A DNA stretch of 64,000 nucleotides from the NCBI RefSeq assembly GCF_042677205.1, contig NZ_JBHTIU010000012.1:124001-188000 (forward strand). Direction: 5' to 3'. The translations under genes were made by a program, and so were the position numbers. The notes beneath the pieces are model-generated. The model was not told the DNA's origin and did not search any database. It saw nothing but the letters and a program-made list of their open reading frames with translations. Positions 35,230 to 42,920 of the stretch are shown here, piece after piece. This stretch comes from Paenibacillus_L residui. Its GTDB lineage: Bacteria > Bacillota > Bacilli > Paenibacillales > NBRC-103111. Numbering within the stretch: the first letter of the stretch is position 1; each line of letters starts with the position of its first letter.

Positions 35230-36284
35230 CTCATCAATTGAACGCGATAGCTGTTGTCCGCAAACAACTGAGAGGCGGAGTGCAGGCTGCTCCAATCCGG
35301 AACGAACGGCAAATGCCCGAATAATGGAAATCCAAAGCCGCCGATGTCGTTAACCAGACTTCCCGTATATTTGTTAAGAATGAACAAAACCTCGGGCAGC
35401 TTCCCTTCTGTTACGGATTTGCCGGCTCCCAACCGAAAACGCTCATACACCTGCTTAGTTTTCGTTAAATGATTGAGTTCATCTTCAATCAGCCACAAAA
35501 TTCGATCGCTCGCCATCAGGCTTGCCATAGCCCTTGTGTGCATGGCGGAATCTCCATCAATAATGACGTAATCGTAATCCGATTGCTTCAGAAGCCAGAG
35601 CAGCCTCTGCGTGTCCTGTTCCGTCATGCCTTCCATCTCTTCCATGCTCTCGCAAGGGTCCAGATATTCCACCTTGCTTACAGGATCAATACTTTTATAC
35701 TGCTCCAGCTTGGATTGAATGTAAGGAGACTCCGCCTGCAAATAATAGAGCATCCGTTCGAACGAACGCTTCTCCGGCTGCCGGGGAAAGTATGGAATGG
35801 AGCGAACTGTCTCCAGACTCAAATAGAATACTTTGGAGCCCTGAAATGCCAGAGTCGCGGCCAAATGGACAGCCAAAGCGGTCTTGCCGCTGCCCCCGAC
35901 AGCGGAATAAACCGAAATCAAGCTCGGTTCGGCTTCCTCGCCGCCGGTCAACCGCCACGGATTGGGCCGTTCCATCATGATCGCTGTTAACTGTGAAAAC
36001 AGTTGATTAAGCGGCTGAAACCGATAAATCTTCAGCTCGGCATTATCCGCCGGAACCGGTTCGTCTACGAGGCTGGCTACCGGTATTGCGGACGGTATTT
36101 GTTCGGGCAAGAGGTCCGAACCGGCCAGAATCAGATCAAAGCTGTCCGGCTCCTCCAGCATGCCGGGTTCTGTAAAGATTTTAACGATCATCTTGGTCCT
36201 GTATTCCGATGTTCGTACATAGTTAAGCAGCATATTAGTATAAGCGAGATCGTTATCCAGAATTGCAATTCGTCTTTTCTCCAT
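35178..36284 (-). CDS. tadZ: ParA-like pilus localisation ATPase TadZ/CpaE
   Basis: Start ATG at 36282-36284 has GGAAGGAGGAAG upstream, giving 368 aa. Residues 1-125 form a receiver-like atypical domain (RRIAILDNDLAYTNMLLNYV), as in CpaE/TadZ. The SIMIBI ATPase domain follows: deviant Walker A SAVGGSGKTALAVHLA (about 140-155), and YDYVIIDGDSAMHTRAMASL as the Walker B region. TadZ proteins place the pilus machine at the cell pole or site of assembly. It is the first full gene of the tad operon. Confidence 0.9.
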   Translation of the reverse strand: MEKRRIAILDNDLAYTNMLLNYVRTSEYRTKMIVKIFTEPGMLEEPDSFDLILAGSDLLPEQIPSAIPVASLVDEPVPADNAELKIYRFQPLNQLFSQLTAIMMERPNPWRLTGGEEAEPSLISVYSAVGGSGKTALAVHLAATLAFQGSKVFYLSLETVRSIPYFPRQPEKRSFERMLYYLQAESPYIQSKLEQYKSIDPVSKVEYLDPCESMEEMEGMTEQDTQRLLWLLKQSDYDYVIIDGDSAMHTRAMASLMASDRILWLIEDELNHLTKTKQVYERFRLGAGKSVTEGKLPEVLFILNKYTGSLVNDIGGFGFPLFGHLPFVPDWSSLHSASQLFADNSYRVQLMRWLTKLAPEARGEEMTC

Positions 36285-36307
36285 ATTTCTTCCTCCTTCC
36301 CGCTTTA

Positions 36308-36391
36308 CTACGACAGTAATCCGGCCATTTGCAGCGCCCCGCCGGCGATCAGCAAGAGAGACAACACAGCAATCCCGACCGCTAATCTCAT
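36308..36391 (-). CDS. Possible 27-aa hydrophobic leader peptide before tadZ
   Basis: ATG at 36389-36391 opens a 27-codon frame that is nearly all membrane-helix-like (MRLAVGIAVLSLLLIAGGAL and seven more residues). It ends 24 bp before tadZ. The ribosome binding site (GGAAAAGAG) is modest. It lies between the tad terminator/leader and tadZ. It might be a single-helix micro-protein of the pilus locus or a leader peptide. A similar micro-ORF lies at 38390-38479. Confidence 0.4.
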   Translation of the reverse strand: MRLAVGIAVLSLLLIAGGALQMAGLLS

Positions 36392-36424
36392 CTCTTTTCC
36401 GATTATTCATCTCTCCCTTCCGAC

Positions 36425-36524
36425 AAAAAAAGAAGCACCACAAAGCAAAATCAATTTGCTCTGCGGTGCTTCCGCTTGAAAATGAAATCTATTAGAATTA
36501 TACCATAAAATGATAACTATTCAA
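36425..36524 (-). promoter_or_regulatory. tad operon promoter followed by an intrinsic terminator (attenuator candidate)
   Basis: On the minus strand TTGAAT (36524-36519) and TATAAT (36502-36497) are 16 bp apart. About 20 bases after the expected start begins a long hairpin, GAAGCACC...GGTGCTTC (36432-36472), ending in seven U (36431-36425). The kinase stop is at 36540, so the promoter lies between that gene and the terminator. Transcripts from this promoter must read through it to reach tadZ. The hairpin can also end the kinase transcript. Confidence 0.7.
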
Positions 36525-36539
36525 TATATTTACATAAAT

Positions 36540-38168
36540 TTATTTAAACCATTTGACCAGCCATTTGCCGAGCTTTCGTTCGCTCCTGTCTCCTGGATGG
36601 CAGATAGCGGATACAAGAGACCCGCAATGCTGCCTTAACGAATCAAGTATACCCGGATGATCCTGTGCTATCCTCCCCTTCCAGTGAGAGTCCAGAAGAT
36701 GTTTCCCCGCATAAGCGGGAAGACAAACCGGCTGCCGCGGAAACGTGCCCAACCACTCTCTTCGGCCTGAGAAAGACTCATCACGATTGGCAATCCAATG
36801 GACTTCTTTATTCGAAAGGCCGCTTATGAAGCGAAGGGAAGCCTGGGTTTGCGGCATATTTAATTTGGAAGGATAAGGGTCTGCGACAATGATCACATGA
36901 TCGGCCTCCCTGCACATTTCTTGAACCGTAGGGTCGCCCCACTGGCTGGAAACATCGAGGAGGACAGCCGGATAGTCCAGTAAGTACAGCAGCCGGAAAT
37001 AGTGATCCGCCGTCCACACTCTCTCCGACATACGCTCTGGAGGAAGCGGCAGCCACTCGGTGTATCCGTCCTGCCAGCGCATTCCGGTCGAGCGTTCGGT
37101 CATGAAGTCCTGCTGTGTGTAGTAACGATATTCCGGCGGTGCATTTCGCTCTCCGAACAGAAGGGAATGAAGCTCGGGCGAATTGCCCGAGTGCTCAATA
37201 AGAGCGTGGGGGATCTTGCTGTCGTGCAGCAGTCGGGCCAGAGAAACCGCGACGAAGGTGGCTCCGGCACCGGGATAAAGTCCCCCGATGACGACAAGCT
37301 TACGCTTGTCGGGATGCTTGTCGCCCGGCGAATGACCGTTCATCGGCCGCTGGTTATCCGGAAGCTCCATCCCTTCCTGAAGCAGACGCTTAACCTCTAA
37401 CGCGGTCTGAATTCGTTCATCTGGCTGGTCTGCCAGCAGCCGAAACATGACATGCGTCAATGATGCGGGCAAATTCTTGGGCAGTTCCCTCACCGCGCGG
37501 TCGCGGGCATCGATGCTGTAATATCTTCCCCCGCTCAGCAGATAGTACATCATCGCACCCAGCGTATATAAATCCGTCCTCTCGTCTGTCTGGCGATTCA
37601 AAAACTGCTCCGGCGCAGCAAATCCAATCGTACCAAGCTGAATCGTATCGGCCGTACGCTCGGCATTATATTTACGGGCAATGCCAAAGTCAATCAAGCG
37701 AACGTTATTCTGCTCATCGATCATTACATTGCTGGGCTTCAAATCACGGTATATGATGGGGCGTGGCTTAAAATGATGCAAATAATCGAACAGCTCGCAA
37801 AGCTGAACCGCATATTTGATCACATCGTTATAGGGCAGAGCTCCCACTCGTTGAAATCTCTGCTGAAGGGTTTCCCCATGAATATAATCGGTCACCAAAT
37901 AGCTTAAGCCTTCCTCATTCGGCGGGAAAAAATCGACGATCTTGGGTAAAAACGGGTGGTCTAAACGGATTAGCAGGGCCGCTTCCTCATGAAACAGCTT
38001 CTTATGCCCGGAATGCTTCCGCGATTCCTTGACAGCCCAGCGTTTGCCCGGAAGCTTCGTATCTTCCGCCAAATAAACGTTGCTCATCCCCCCTCTGCCG
38101 ATGACGGACAGAATCCGATAACGCCCCGCCAATAATTGTCCGGTGAGCATGGGCTCGCACGTGTTCAT
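36540..38168 (-). CDS. Ser/Thr protein kinase fused to a degenerate ParA-like domain
   Basis: Start ATG at 38166-38168 with AGAGGAG, 542 aa. Residues 15-280 are a Hanks-type kinase: Gly loop IGRGGMSNVYLAED, catalytic Lys in RWAVKES, YRDLKPSNVM (Tyr in place of the usual His), DFG in LIDFGIARKY, and GTIGFAAPEQF. No PASTA or transmembrane part is present. From about residue 295 a ParA/MinD-like fold begins, VVIGGLYPGAGATFVAVSLARLLH, but the P-loop lacks the catalytic lysine (GAGAT in place of GxGKT), so ATP hydrolysis there is unlikely. The domain resembles the TadZ partner encoded next. Likely role: phosphorylating pilus components, read by the FHA protein. Confidence 0.88.
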   Translation of the reverse strand: MNTCEPMLTGQLLAGRYRILSVIGRGGMSNVYLAEDTKLPGKRWAVKESRKHSGHKKLFHEEAALLIRLDHPFLPKIVDFFPPNEEGLSYLVTDYIHGETLQQRFQRVGALPYNDVIKYAVQLCELFDYLHHFKPRPIIYRDLKPSNVMIDEQNNVRLIDFGIARKYNAERTADTIQLGTIGFAAPEQFLNRQTDERTDLYTLGAMMYYLLSGGRYYSIDARDRAVRELPKNLPASLTHVMFRLLADQPDERIQTALEVKRLLQEGMELPDNQRPMNGHSPGDKHPDKRKLVVIGGLYPGAGATFVAVSLARLLHDSKIPHALIEHSGNSPELHSLLFGERNAPPEYRYYTQQDFMTERSTGMRWQDGYTEWLPLPPERMSERVWTADHYFRLLYLLDYPAVLLDVSSQWGDPTVQEMCREADHVIIVADPYPSKLNMPQTQASLRFISGLSNKEVHWIANRDESFSGRREWLGTFPRQPVCLPAYAGKHLLDSHWKGRIAQDHPGILDSLRQHCGSLVSAICHPGDRSERKLGKWLVKWFK

Positions 38169-38204
38169 TCTTCTCCTCTTCCTTTCTGGCCACAGTAAAA
38201 AAAC

Positions 38205-38336
38205 AAACACCGCCCCTATGCTTGCTAAAGCATAAGGACGGTGCTTCCGTCTCGAAATGAGCCTATATTTTCAAATAATATATCTTAATGGTAATAGGTT
38301 ACTTTTTACTATAAAACAAACGGAAATTAATGTCAA
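38205..38336 (-). promoter_or_regulatory. Kinase-gene promoter and leader with intrinsic terminator
   Basis: TTGACA (38336-38331) and TATAGT (38313-38308) are exactly 17 bp apart on the minus strand. After a leader of about 55 nt comes GGAAGCACCGTCC, TATGCTTTAGCAAGCATA and GGGCGGTG, then a U-tract (TTTGTTTTTTT, about 38204-38194). The start of the stem, CGGAAGCACCG, is shared with the tad-operon leader, as is CATTT just before it. The kinase start is 37 bp beyond the hairpin. Attenuation is inferred. Confidence 0.7.
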
Positions 38337-38389
38337 CTATCGTATTTAAAAATTGACCTGCCGGCGTTTAATTCAAATTATCACCTTGT

Positions 38390-38479
38390 TCATGCTAACA
38401 AAGGAGTTTTTATAGCCAATAATAATCCCGCGATGATCAACCCAACTATGAGAAAAGACATCACTTTCTTCAGTTTCAT
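38390..38479 (-). CDS. 29-aa hydrophobic micro-protein
   Basis: ATG at 38477-38479 with CCAAGGAGTTA upstream, a strong ribosome binding site. The peptide is a basic N-terminus (MKLKKVM) followed by a single membrane helix (SFLIVGLIIAGLLLAIK) and TPLLA. It looks like a single-pass micro-protein, or a signal peptide whose downstream gene is lost. It lies upstream of the kinase gene on the same strand and just after a terminator-like hairpin. Confidence 0.5.
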   Translation of the reverse strand: MKLKKVMSFLIVGLIIAGLLLAIKTPLLA

Positions 38480-38496
38480 TAACTCCTTGGAAAATC

Positions 38497-38530
38497 AAAA
38501 AAGAACTTTCAAATTTGAAGGTTCTTTTTT
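38497..38530. terminator. Bidirectional terminator-like hairpin before the micro-protein
   Basis: AAAAAAGAACTTTCAA (from 38497) pairs with TTTGAAGGTTCTTTTTT (to 38530). On the minus strand it ends in U6 and is followed within about 15 bases by the micro-protein ribosome binding site. Confidence 0.75.
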
Positions 38531-38929
38531 CGATCAAACCATAATGAGTGCTTAGATTCCCATTTCCGCTAAACTAATTAGAGGTTTGAGAGATTGTAGT
38601 GCGATAAAGTGCAAAAGCACCTCAACGAAATCATTAGTTTACGAAAAACGTTGTGAACAGGGAGCATTTTCGCACCCTAATTATAAAAATAAAATGGATA
38701 CAATCCCAAACATGTGGTGCGGATTTGCACCATATTCTAGTCTGGCATGGCAAAGCAGCTATGCAGAATCACCAATTTCAGAGGGCCGTTTCGTCAAGAA
38801 CAGGTTGCGGTTTTGATCCCTTTTTATTATTTTATTTTTTATCGTGGTGAGCCATTCACTTGAATGGCTCACCACGATTAGTTTATCTACATCATTTTGC
38901 GAATCGCATGACACTCGTTCCTACATGCA
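38531..38929. other. Gap with a perfect 18-bp inverted repeat
   Basis: No gene is supported here. At 38841-38878 lies ATCGTGGTGAGCCATTCA, a two-base centre, and its exact reverse complement. On the plus strand a T-rich stretch precedes it, so it is not a standard terminator in either direction. The plus-strand ORFs in this gap are low-complexity and not credible. Confidence 0.6.
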
Positions 38930-39121
38930 TCACTTACTAAAAATTTTAATAAGCAGAACCAGAAATAGTATAATAATCAGGTACCCAAGAATCCCTTTGA
39001 CAAAACTGTCGCTGGTTCTATCCTTATTACTGCTTTTCTTCTTATTACTTTTATTGTTCAAGCTTACCACTCCCATACCAAATTTTTTTGGACGTAGTGA
39101 TAAACTAATCGTGCTGGCCAT
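38930..39121 (-). CDS. Possible small tail-anchored membrane protein, 63 aa
   Basis: From ATG at 39119-39121 the frame gives 63 aa: a basic, Ser/Asn/Lys-rich cytosolic part (NNKSNKKKSSNKDRTSD) and a C-terminal membrane helix (GILGYLIIILFLVLLIKIFSK). The ribosome binding site is weak and AT content is high. Layout is plausible for a tail-anchored micro-protein but I do not recognise a family. Confidence 0.35.
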   Translation of the reverse strand: MASTISLSLRPKKFGMGVVSLNNKSNKKKSSNKDRTSDSFVKGILGYLIIILFLVLLIKIFSK

Positions 39122-39235
39122 ATTCCACTGTATTGTACTACAAACAAAACGTGTTGTCACTTGATTTATTTTGACATTGATTAAATTTTGCTAACTGCAA
39201 GTGGTGATGTGTGATCAATGATTATTTACAGTTTA

Positions 39236-39909
39236 TTATAAATCAAGAAGACTCACCGAGTTTTCCTCAATCATTTCGATGACTTTGGTCATTCCTTGTC
39301 GCTGCGCCAACTCTAATGGGGTCATTTCGAGCTGGTTCTTTGAGAGCAAGTCAATCTCGGGATGATCGAGCAGCATCTTTATAATATGGTGTTCCTCGTC
39401 GAAATTAATGACGAAATGCAGTGAAGTCATCGGCTCCCCTTCCTGAGCCCACCCCTTTTCATTCGGATCCATACCTTGCTCTAGTAAATATTGAACCATC
39501 TCCCTATATCGTGCACCAATCGCATTAAGTAACAATGTCGCACCATCCGAGCTCTTGACATGAAAATATAACACTTCTGCCGTTCCCACCTTGAATAAGG
39601 CATCGTTGCTGTCTACTGCGTTAGGATCGCCGCCCTTTTGAAGGAGAAGTCGATTCAACTTGCGATCTCTCCCCTGGGGATATCTGTATAGATGCCATCC
39701 TTCCAATACATCGTCCAGCATTTGATTGAGAACATTTTCGCCCATTCTTCCAATAAGTTTTCAACCTGGGAGAATTCATATTGAAGAAGCGCCTTCAAGT
39801 AGCATGGAGACGATTGCTTCGCGCTTATTTGTATTTGGGTTGCTCTCACAGGCTGTCATTGCTACCGAGGATACAAGCAGCAATCCAATCACCAACTAAC
39901 TCTTAACAT
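39236..39909 (-). pseudogene. Ankyrin-repeat lipoprotein, broken by frameshifts
   Basis: The ribosome binding site AAGGAGGTGA and ATG (39907-39909) are intact, but the pieces fall in different frames. Frame 1 gives a lipoprotein leader, LVIGLLLVSSVAMTAC (lipobox TAC). The next frame gives YEFSQVENLLEEWA, an ankyrin helix. The third frame, open from 39745 to the stop at 39236, gives the remaining repeats: NRLLLQKGGDPNAVD, ATLLLNAIGARYREMVQYLL, GMDPNEKG and TPLELAQRQGMTKVIEMI. At least two, probably three, indels separate them. It was probably an exported ankyrin lipoprotein; the 169-aa remnant might still be made. Confidence 0.65.
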
Positions 39910-39940
39910 TCACCTCCTTATGAAACATCGAGAAATTCCC

Positions 39941-40657
39941 CTAATCAAATATCTCCTTATATTGGTTCTCCTCATATCCTGTTATTTCGGCCATAACATC
40001 GGCCAAGGTTCTGCCTTCCTCCCGAATGTCGTCAATATAAAAGTCGGCCTTCACCCGCCCGTAGCGAAGAATGATGGCCCGGTCCAGCACATTTTCGATT
40101 TCATCAATAATATGAGTCGTTAGAAGGATCGTTTCGTCCCCTTTCAGGCTGGAAACCATCAGCTTCAAAAAATCCCGCCGGGTAAACATATCCTTGCCGA
40201 GAAAGGGCTCATCCATCAGAATGTACTTGGCCCCTTTGGAAAAACCGGCGCAGATCTCCAGCTTGGACTTCTGTCCTTTGGAAAACTTCTTGATCTGTCC
40301 GTGGCTCTCGATGTTAAAAAACTTCAAGAGCTTGTTATACCGTTCCCAATCGAATCGAGGAAAAAAATCCGCCAAAAACTGGCCGTATTCATAGGGAGTC
40401 AAATCAGGAAGGAAGCTTCCTTCTTCAGTAATAAAAGCCATCTTCTCATATTGCTGCGTGACCGGAAGCCCGTCAATCCGGATTTCACCGTTCTCAATGT
40501 CTCCAATTCCCATGATCGCTTTGAGCAGGGTTGTTTTGCCGCTGCCGTTCTCCCCTAATATTCCTACGATTTCTCCAGTAGGGATCGTTGCGCTTTCCCA
40601 ATACAATCCGTAATGGCCTCCGGCATATCGCTTGGTAACGAACTTCATCTCAATCAT
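39941..40657 (-). CDS. ytrB: ABC transporter ATP-binding protein, YtrB type
   Basis: A 238-aa ABC ATPase. Walker A GENGSGKTT (about 35-43), Q-loop region MAFITEEGSFLPDLTPYEY, signature FSKGQKSKLEI (LSxGQ variant), Walker B YILMDEPFLG, and H-loop LLTTHIIDEI. It matches YtrB/BcrA-like ATPases regulated by YtrA. Its ATG overlaps the stop of the 477-aa gene as ATGA, so the genes are translationally coupled. Export or sensing of cell-wall-active compounds is the family expectation; the substrate is not shown. Confidence 0.87.
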   Translation of the reverse strand: MIEMKFVTKRYAGGHYGLYWESATIPTGEIVGILGENGSGKTTLLKAIMGIGDIENGEIRIDGLPVTQQYEKMAFITEEGSFLPDLTPYEYGQFLADFFPRFDWERYNKLLKFFNIESHGQIKKFSKGQKSKLEICAGFSKGAKYILMDEPFLGKDMFTRRDFLKLMVSSLKGDETILLTTHIIDEIENVLDRAIILRYGRVKADFYIDDIREEGRTLADVMAEITGYEENQYKEIFD

Positions 40658-42087
40658 GCTTCTCCCCCCTGCCCGATGCGAACGTTATCGAAATTTCTGT
40701 ATCTGACCTCATCATATCCGAATCCTCCGGTCGAAGGAGGCAAATTACGGACATGGATGACATCATCATTCATATCTGTCACCAGTTCACCCTTATAAAC
40801 CAGCTTTGCATTCTCATAAACATAGATCATGAGATGTTTAGGACGTACAATATCATAAGGTATTTGACTCTTTTCTTCACTGTCCCTCAACGTTTTCACT
40901 ACATAAAGCTTGCCCTGTCGGTGGCTGATCAGAGTCGTATCATAGAAACGGTCGATTTCCTCTCTCGGATAGCTCTCCTTAACCGTGCCGATTAACATGA
41001 CTCCGTCGGACAAATCAAAGCTCAGCATCGTAGTTTTCACTTCATCGGGCTCCGCAGGCCCTCTGCTGAATATCAGATTAATCACTTGCACATCATGATC
41101 GATAAAAGCTTCATAAGCGGCATAATGCGTCTCTTCCTTGGAATCAGACGGATCCTTTACATTTTCCCGCCCCCCGATTGCGATATCCTCCATTGTGACT
41201 TTGCCCAGATCTGCTCCACTATGGCTGTCGAACCCCCGAAGCGTCAGTTTGTTATCTTCGGACAGGATCAGCACCAATTTATCGCCGACCGCCTCCAATC
41301 CAAGCACTTCAACCTTGGGGGCCCCTTCTTTCCCATTGTTATCCAGATCGATAGCCACCAGCTCTCGAGCAGCTTTTTCAGCGGGACGCAGGAATCCTCC
41401 AACAGAAAAATCCGTAATCTCATATATCCCGTTCATTCCCGTATATCCACTTGTAGTGGGCACTGTAAAGTAGACTTTGTCACCAATTCTTGTAATCCCG
41501 TAATTGAGGTCATTCGCGAAGAAGTACTGCCTGGACGAAACATTAGTACTCCCAGCCCCCGTCGTTCCAGACCCGGTGTTCGTATTCGTCCCCGTGATCA
41601 TTTCGGTATCCGTATAATCCATAATCATGTCGTTATTCGTGCTCTTGCTTGGATCGTGAAAGGCTAAACCTGTTTTTACATAGCCCGTACCTGTGATCAT
41701 ATGTTTAGGATTCCTTCTATCCTGATAGGTGATATCGAAATCATACTCACCCACAAATGAGGGTCTTGCCTCATGCTGTATACCATCAATGGTTTTTGCT
41801 GCACCGACTGAATGTCTATGCGAGAATCCTCCCGGGTTTTTCTCATAAAAATCGGTAGCAGTTACGACCTGACTTCCACGAATAGAAAAATGTGTCCGGT
41901 GATACCCGTCCCGCAGGTCCCCGCTAATCGTTACGCCCTCAAGAGCGGAGCGGTCGCCGTACAGGTCCTGCAAGTAAAATGTCCCCTCGTCCTTGGACAA
42001 ATACAGCTTTGCAAACATTCCCCCAATCAGCGCTAAAGCGATAATGAGCAGCGGAATGGCTAAATGCTTCCTTAAGCGATCCAACAT
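40654..42087 (-). CDS. Membrane-anchored extracytoplasmic protein of the ytr-like operon
   Basis: A 477-aa protein. Residues 8-28 (LAIPLLIIALALIGGMFAKL) are an uncleaved membrane anchor; the rest is extracytoplasmic, with a Thr/Gly/Asn-rich linker at about 165-180 (TGTNTNTGSGTTGAGSTN) and then beta-strand-rich repeats such as LEAVGDKLVLILSEDNKLTL and ISHRQGKLYVVKTL, suggesting a beta-propeller. It has no known name. It lies between the permease and the ATPase and overlaps the latter, so it is probably an accessory subunit or sensor. Confidence 0.78.
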   Translation of the reverse strand: MLDRLRKHLAIPLLIIALALIGGMFAKLYLSKDEGTFYLQDLYGDRSALEGVTISGDLRDGYHRTHFSIRGSQVVTATDFYEKNPGGFSHRHSVGAAKTIDGIQHEARPSFVGEYDFDITYQDRRNPKHMITGTGYVKTGLAFHDPSKSTNNDMIMDYTDTEMITGTNTNTGSGTTGAGSTNVSSRQYFFANDLNYGITRIGDKVYFTVPTTSGYTGMNGIYEITDFSVGGFLRPAEKAARELVAIDLDNNGKEGAPKVEVLGLEAVGDKLVLILSEDNKLTLRGFDSHSGADLGKVTMEDIAIGGRENVKDPSDSKEETHYAAYEAFIDHDVQVINLIFSRGPAEPDEVKTTMLSFDLSDGVMLIGTVKESYPREEIDRFYDTTLISHRQGKLYVVKTLRDSEEKSQIPYDIVRPKHLMIYVYENAKLVYKGELVTDMNDDVIHVRNLPPSTGGFGYDEVRYRNFDNVRIGQGGEA

Positions 42088-42099
42088 AATCTCCCCTTC

Positions 42100-42870
42100 C
42101 TACGCGATGGCGCCTTTTTGAATTAATCGAATGCTGTGCCACATGAAAAAACCGCTTAAAGAAAGCAAGAGGATGCTGGGCAGGTAGAGATCGTGGTGGA
42201 TGCCGTAATAAGCAGGCGGGGCTAACCGGTGATTAATGACATAAATCAATACCACAATAGCCGCCGCTATCGGAACAAATCCCCAATAGCGCTTACTGCG
42301 CTCACACAAAACCGCATAGTAAATTCCGGTTAGAACGGTTATCCAAAGGCTGGCCGATGACAGCAGCCCGCTTATATTCATGGGGAGGAGGATTCGTAGA
42401 AATTCTGAGCGGATGAAGGCCAGAAATAAGCCGTTCGCCATTAGAAATTGCCCCTCGTTCAAATGCTTCAGCTTGGAGGCGACCCAGCCGTATCCCAGCC
42501 ACACGCTGAAGATCTGCACCGAAAGCAGAATAGCAAGACCAATCGCAAAAGCCAGCAATTTGCTAAAATAAACTGTTTCCCGTCTTACCGGAAGAGTGAG
42601 TAAAGTATAGATGCTTTTGCTCCCCCAATAGTTGGCGTATACGGATTTCACAAAAAAGGCGAATAAGGTCACCAAATAAATCAAAAAGACAATGACACAG
42701 CCCGATGAAACATATAAATCTTCAAACCGCTCATGAACGGAATAAATGCTCAAATCCCGGATGGCTGTATTCAGAAACAACAGCGGCGATATAAGGGTGC
42801 CCAGACAAAGCAGCAAAACAGCCCGGAGCATCGTTGAAAACTCATAATTCAATAATCGATAGAATCCTTT
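42100..42870 (-). CDS. ABC-2 type permease of the ytr-like operon
   Basis: Start ATG at 42868-42870 with GGGGGTTGGAG gives 256 aa and six membrane helices, in the ABC-2/YtrC-D style: N-terminal MKGFYRLLNYEFSTMLRAVL, then alternating hydrophobic stretches to the last one near 230-250. It should form the membrane part of the YtrB-driven transporter. Only one permease gene is present, so a homodimer is expected. Upstream lies an operator-like palindrome (42889-42909). Confidence 0.83.
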   Translation of the reverse strand, partial: KGFYRLLNYEFSTMLRAVLLLCLGTLISPLLFLNTAIRDLSIYSVHERFEDLYVSSGCVIVFLIYLVTLFAFFVKSVYANYWGSKSIYTLLTLPVRRETVYFSKLLAFAIGLAILLSVQIFSVWLGYGWVASKLKHLNEGQFLMANGLFLAFIRSEFLRILLPMNISGLLSSASLWITVLTGIYYAVLCERSKRYWGFVPIAAAIVVLIYVINHRLAPPAYYGIHHDLYLPSILLLSLSGFFMWHSIRLIQKGAIA

Positions 42871-42888
42871 CATACTCCAACCCCCAGT

Positions 42889-42909
42889 TGTATTAATCAA
42901 CTAGTACAC
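42889..42909 (-). promoter_or_regulatory. Second YtrA-type operator, before the permease gene
   Basis: TGTATTA (42889-42895) and AGTACAC (42903-42909) form the same inverted half sites as the site in the ytrA promoter (43326-43347). It lies between the ytrA stop and the permease start. Confidence 0.5.
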
Positions 42910-42920
42910 TTTAACCAAAA

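Noticed and set aside
38200..38340. Known riboswitch class (for example cyclic-di-GMP) in the kinase leader
   Set aside because: Only a long hairpin with a U-tract is visible; none of the conserved aptamer cores I know are present. Kept as an attenuator candidate only.
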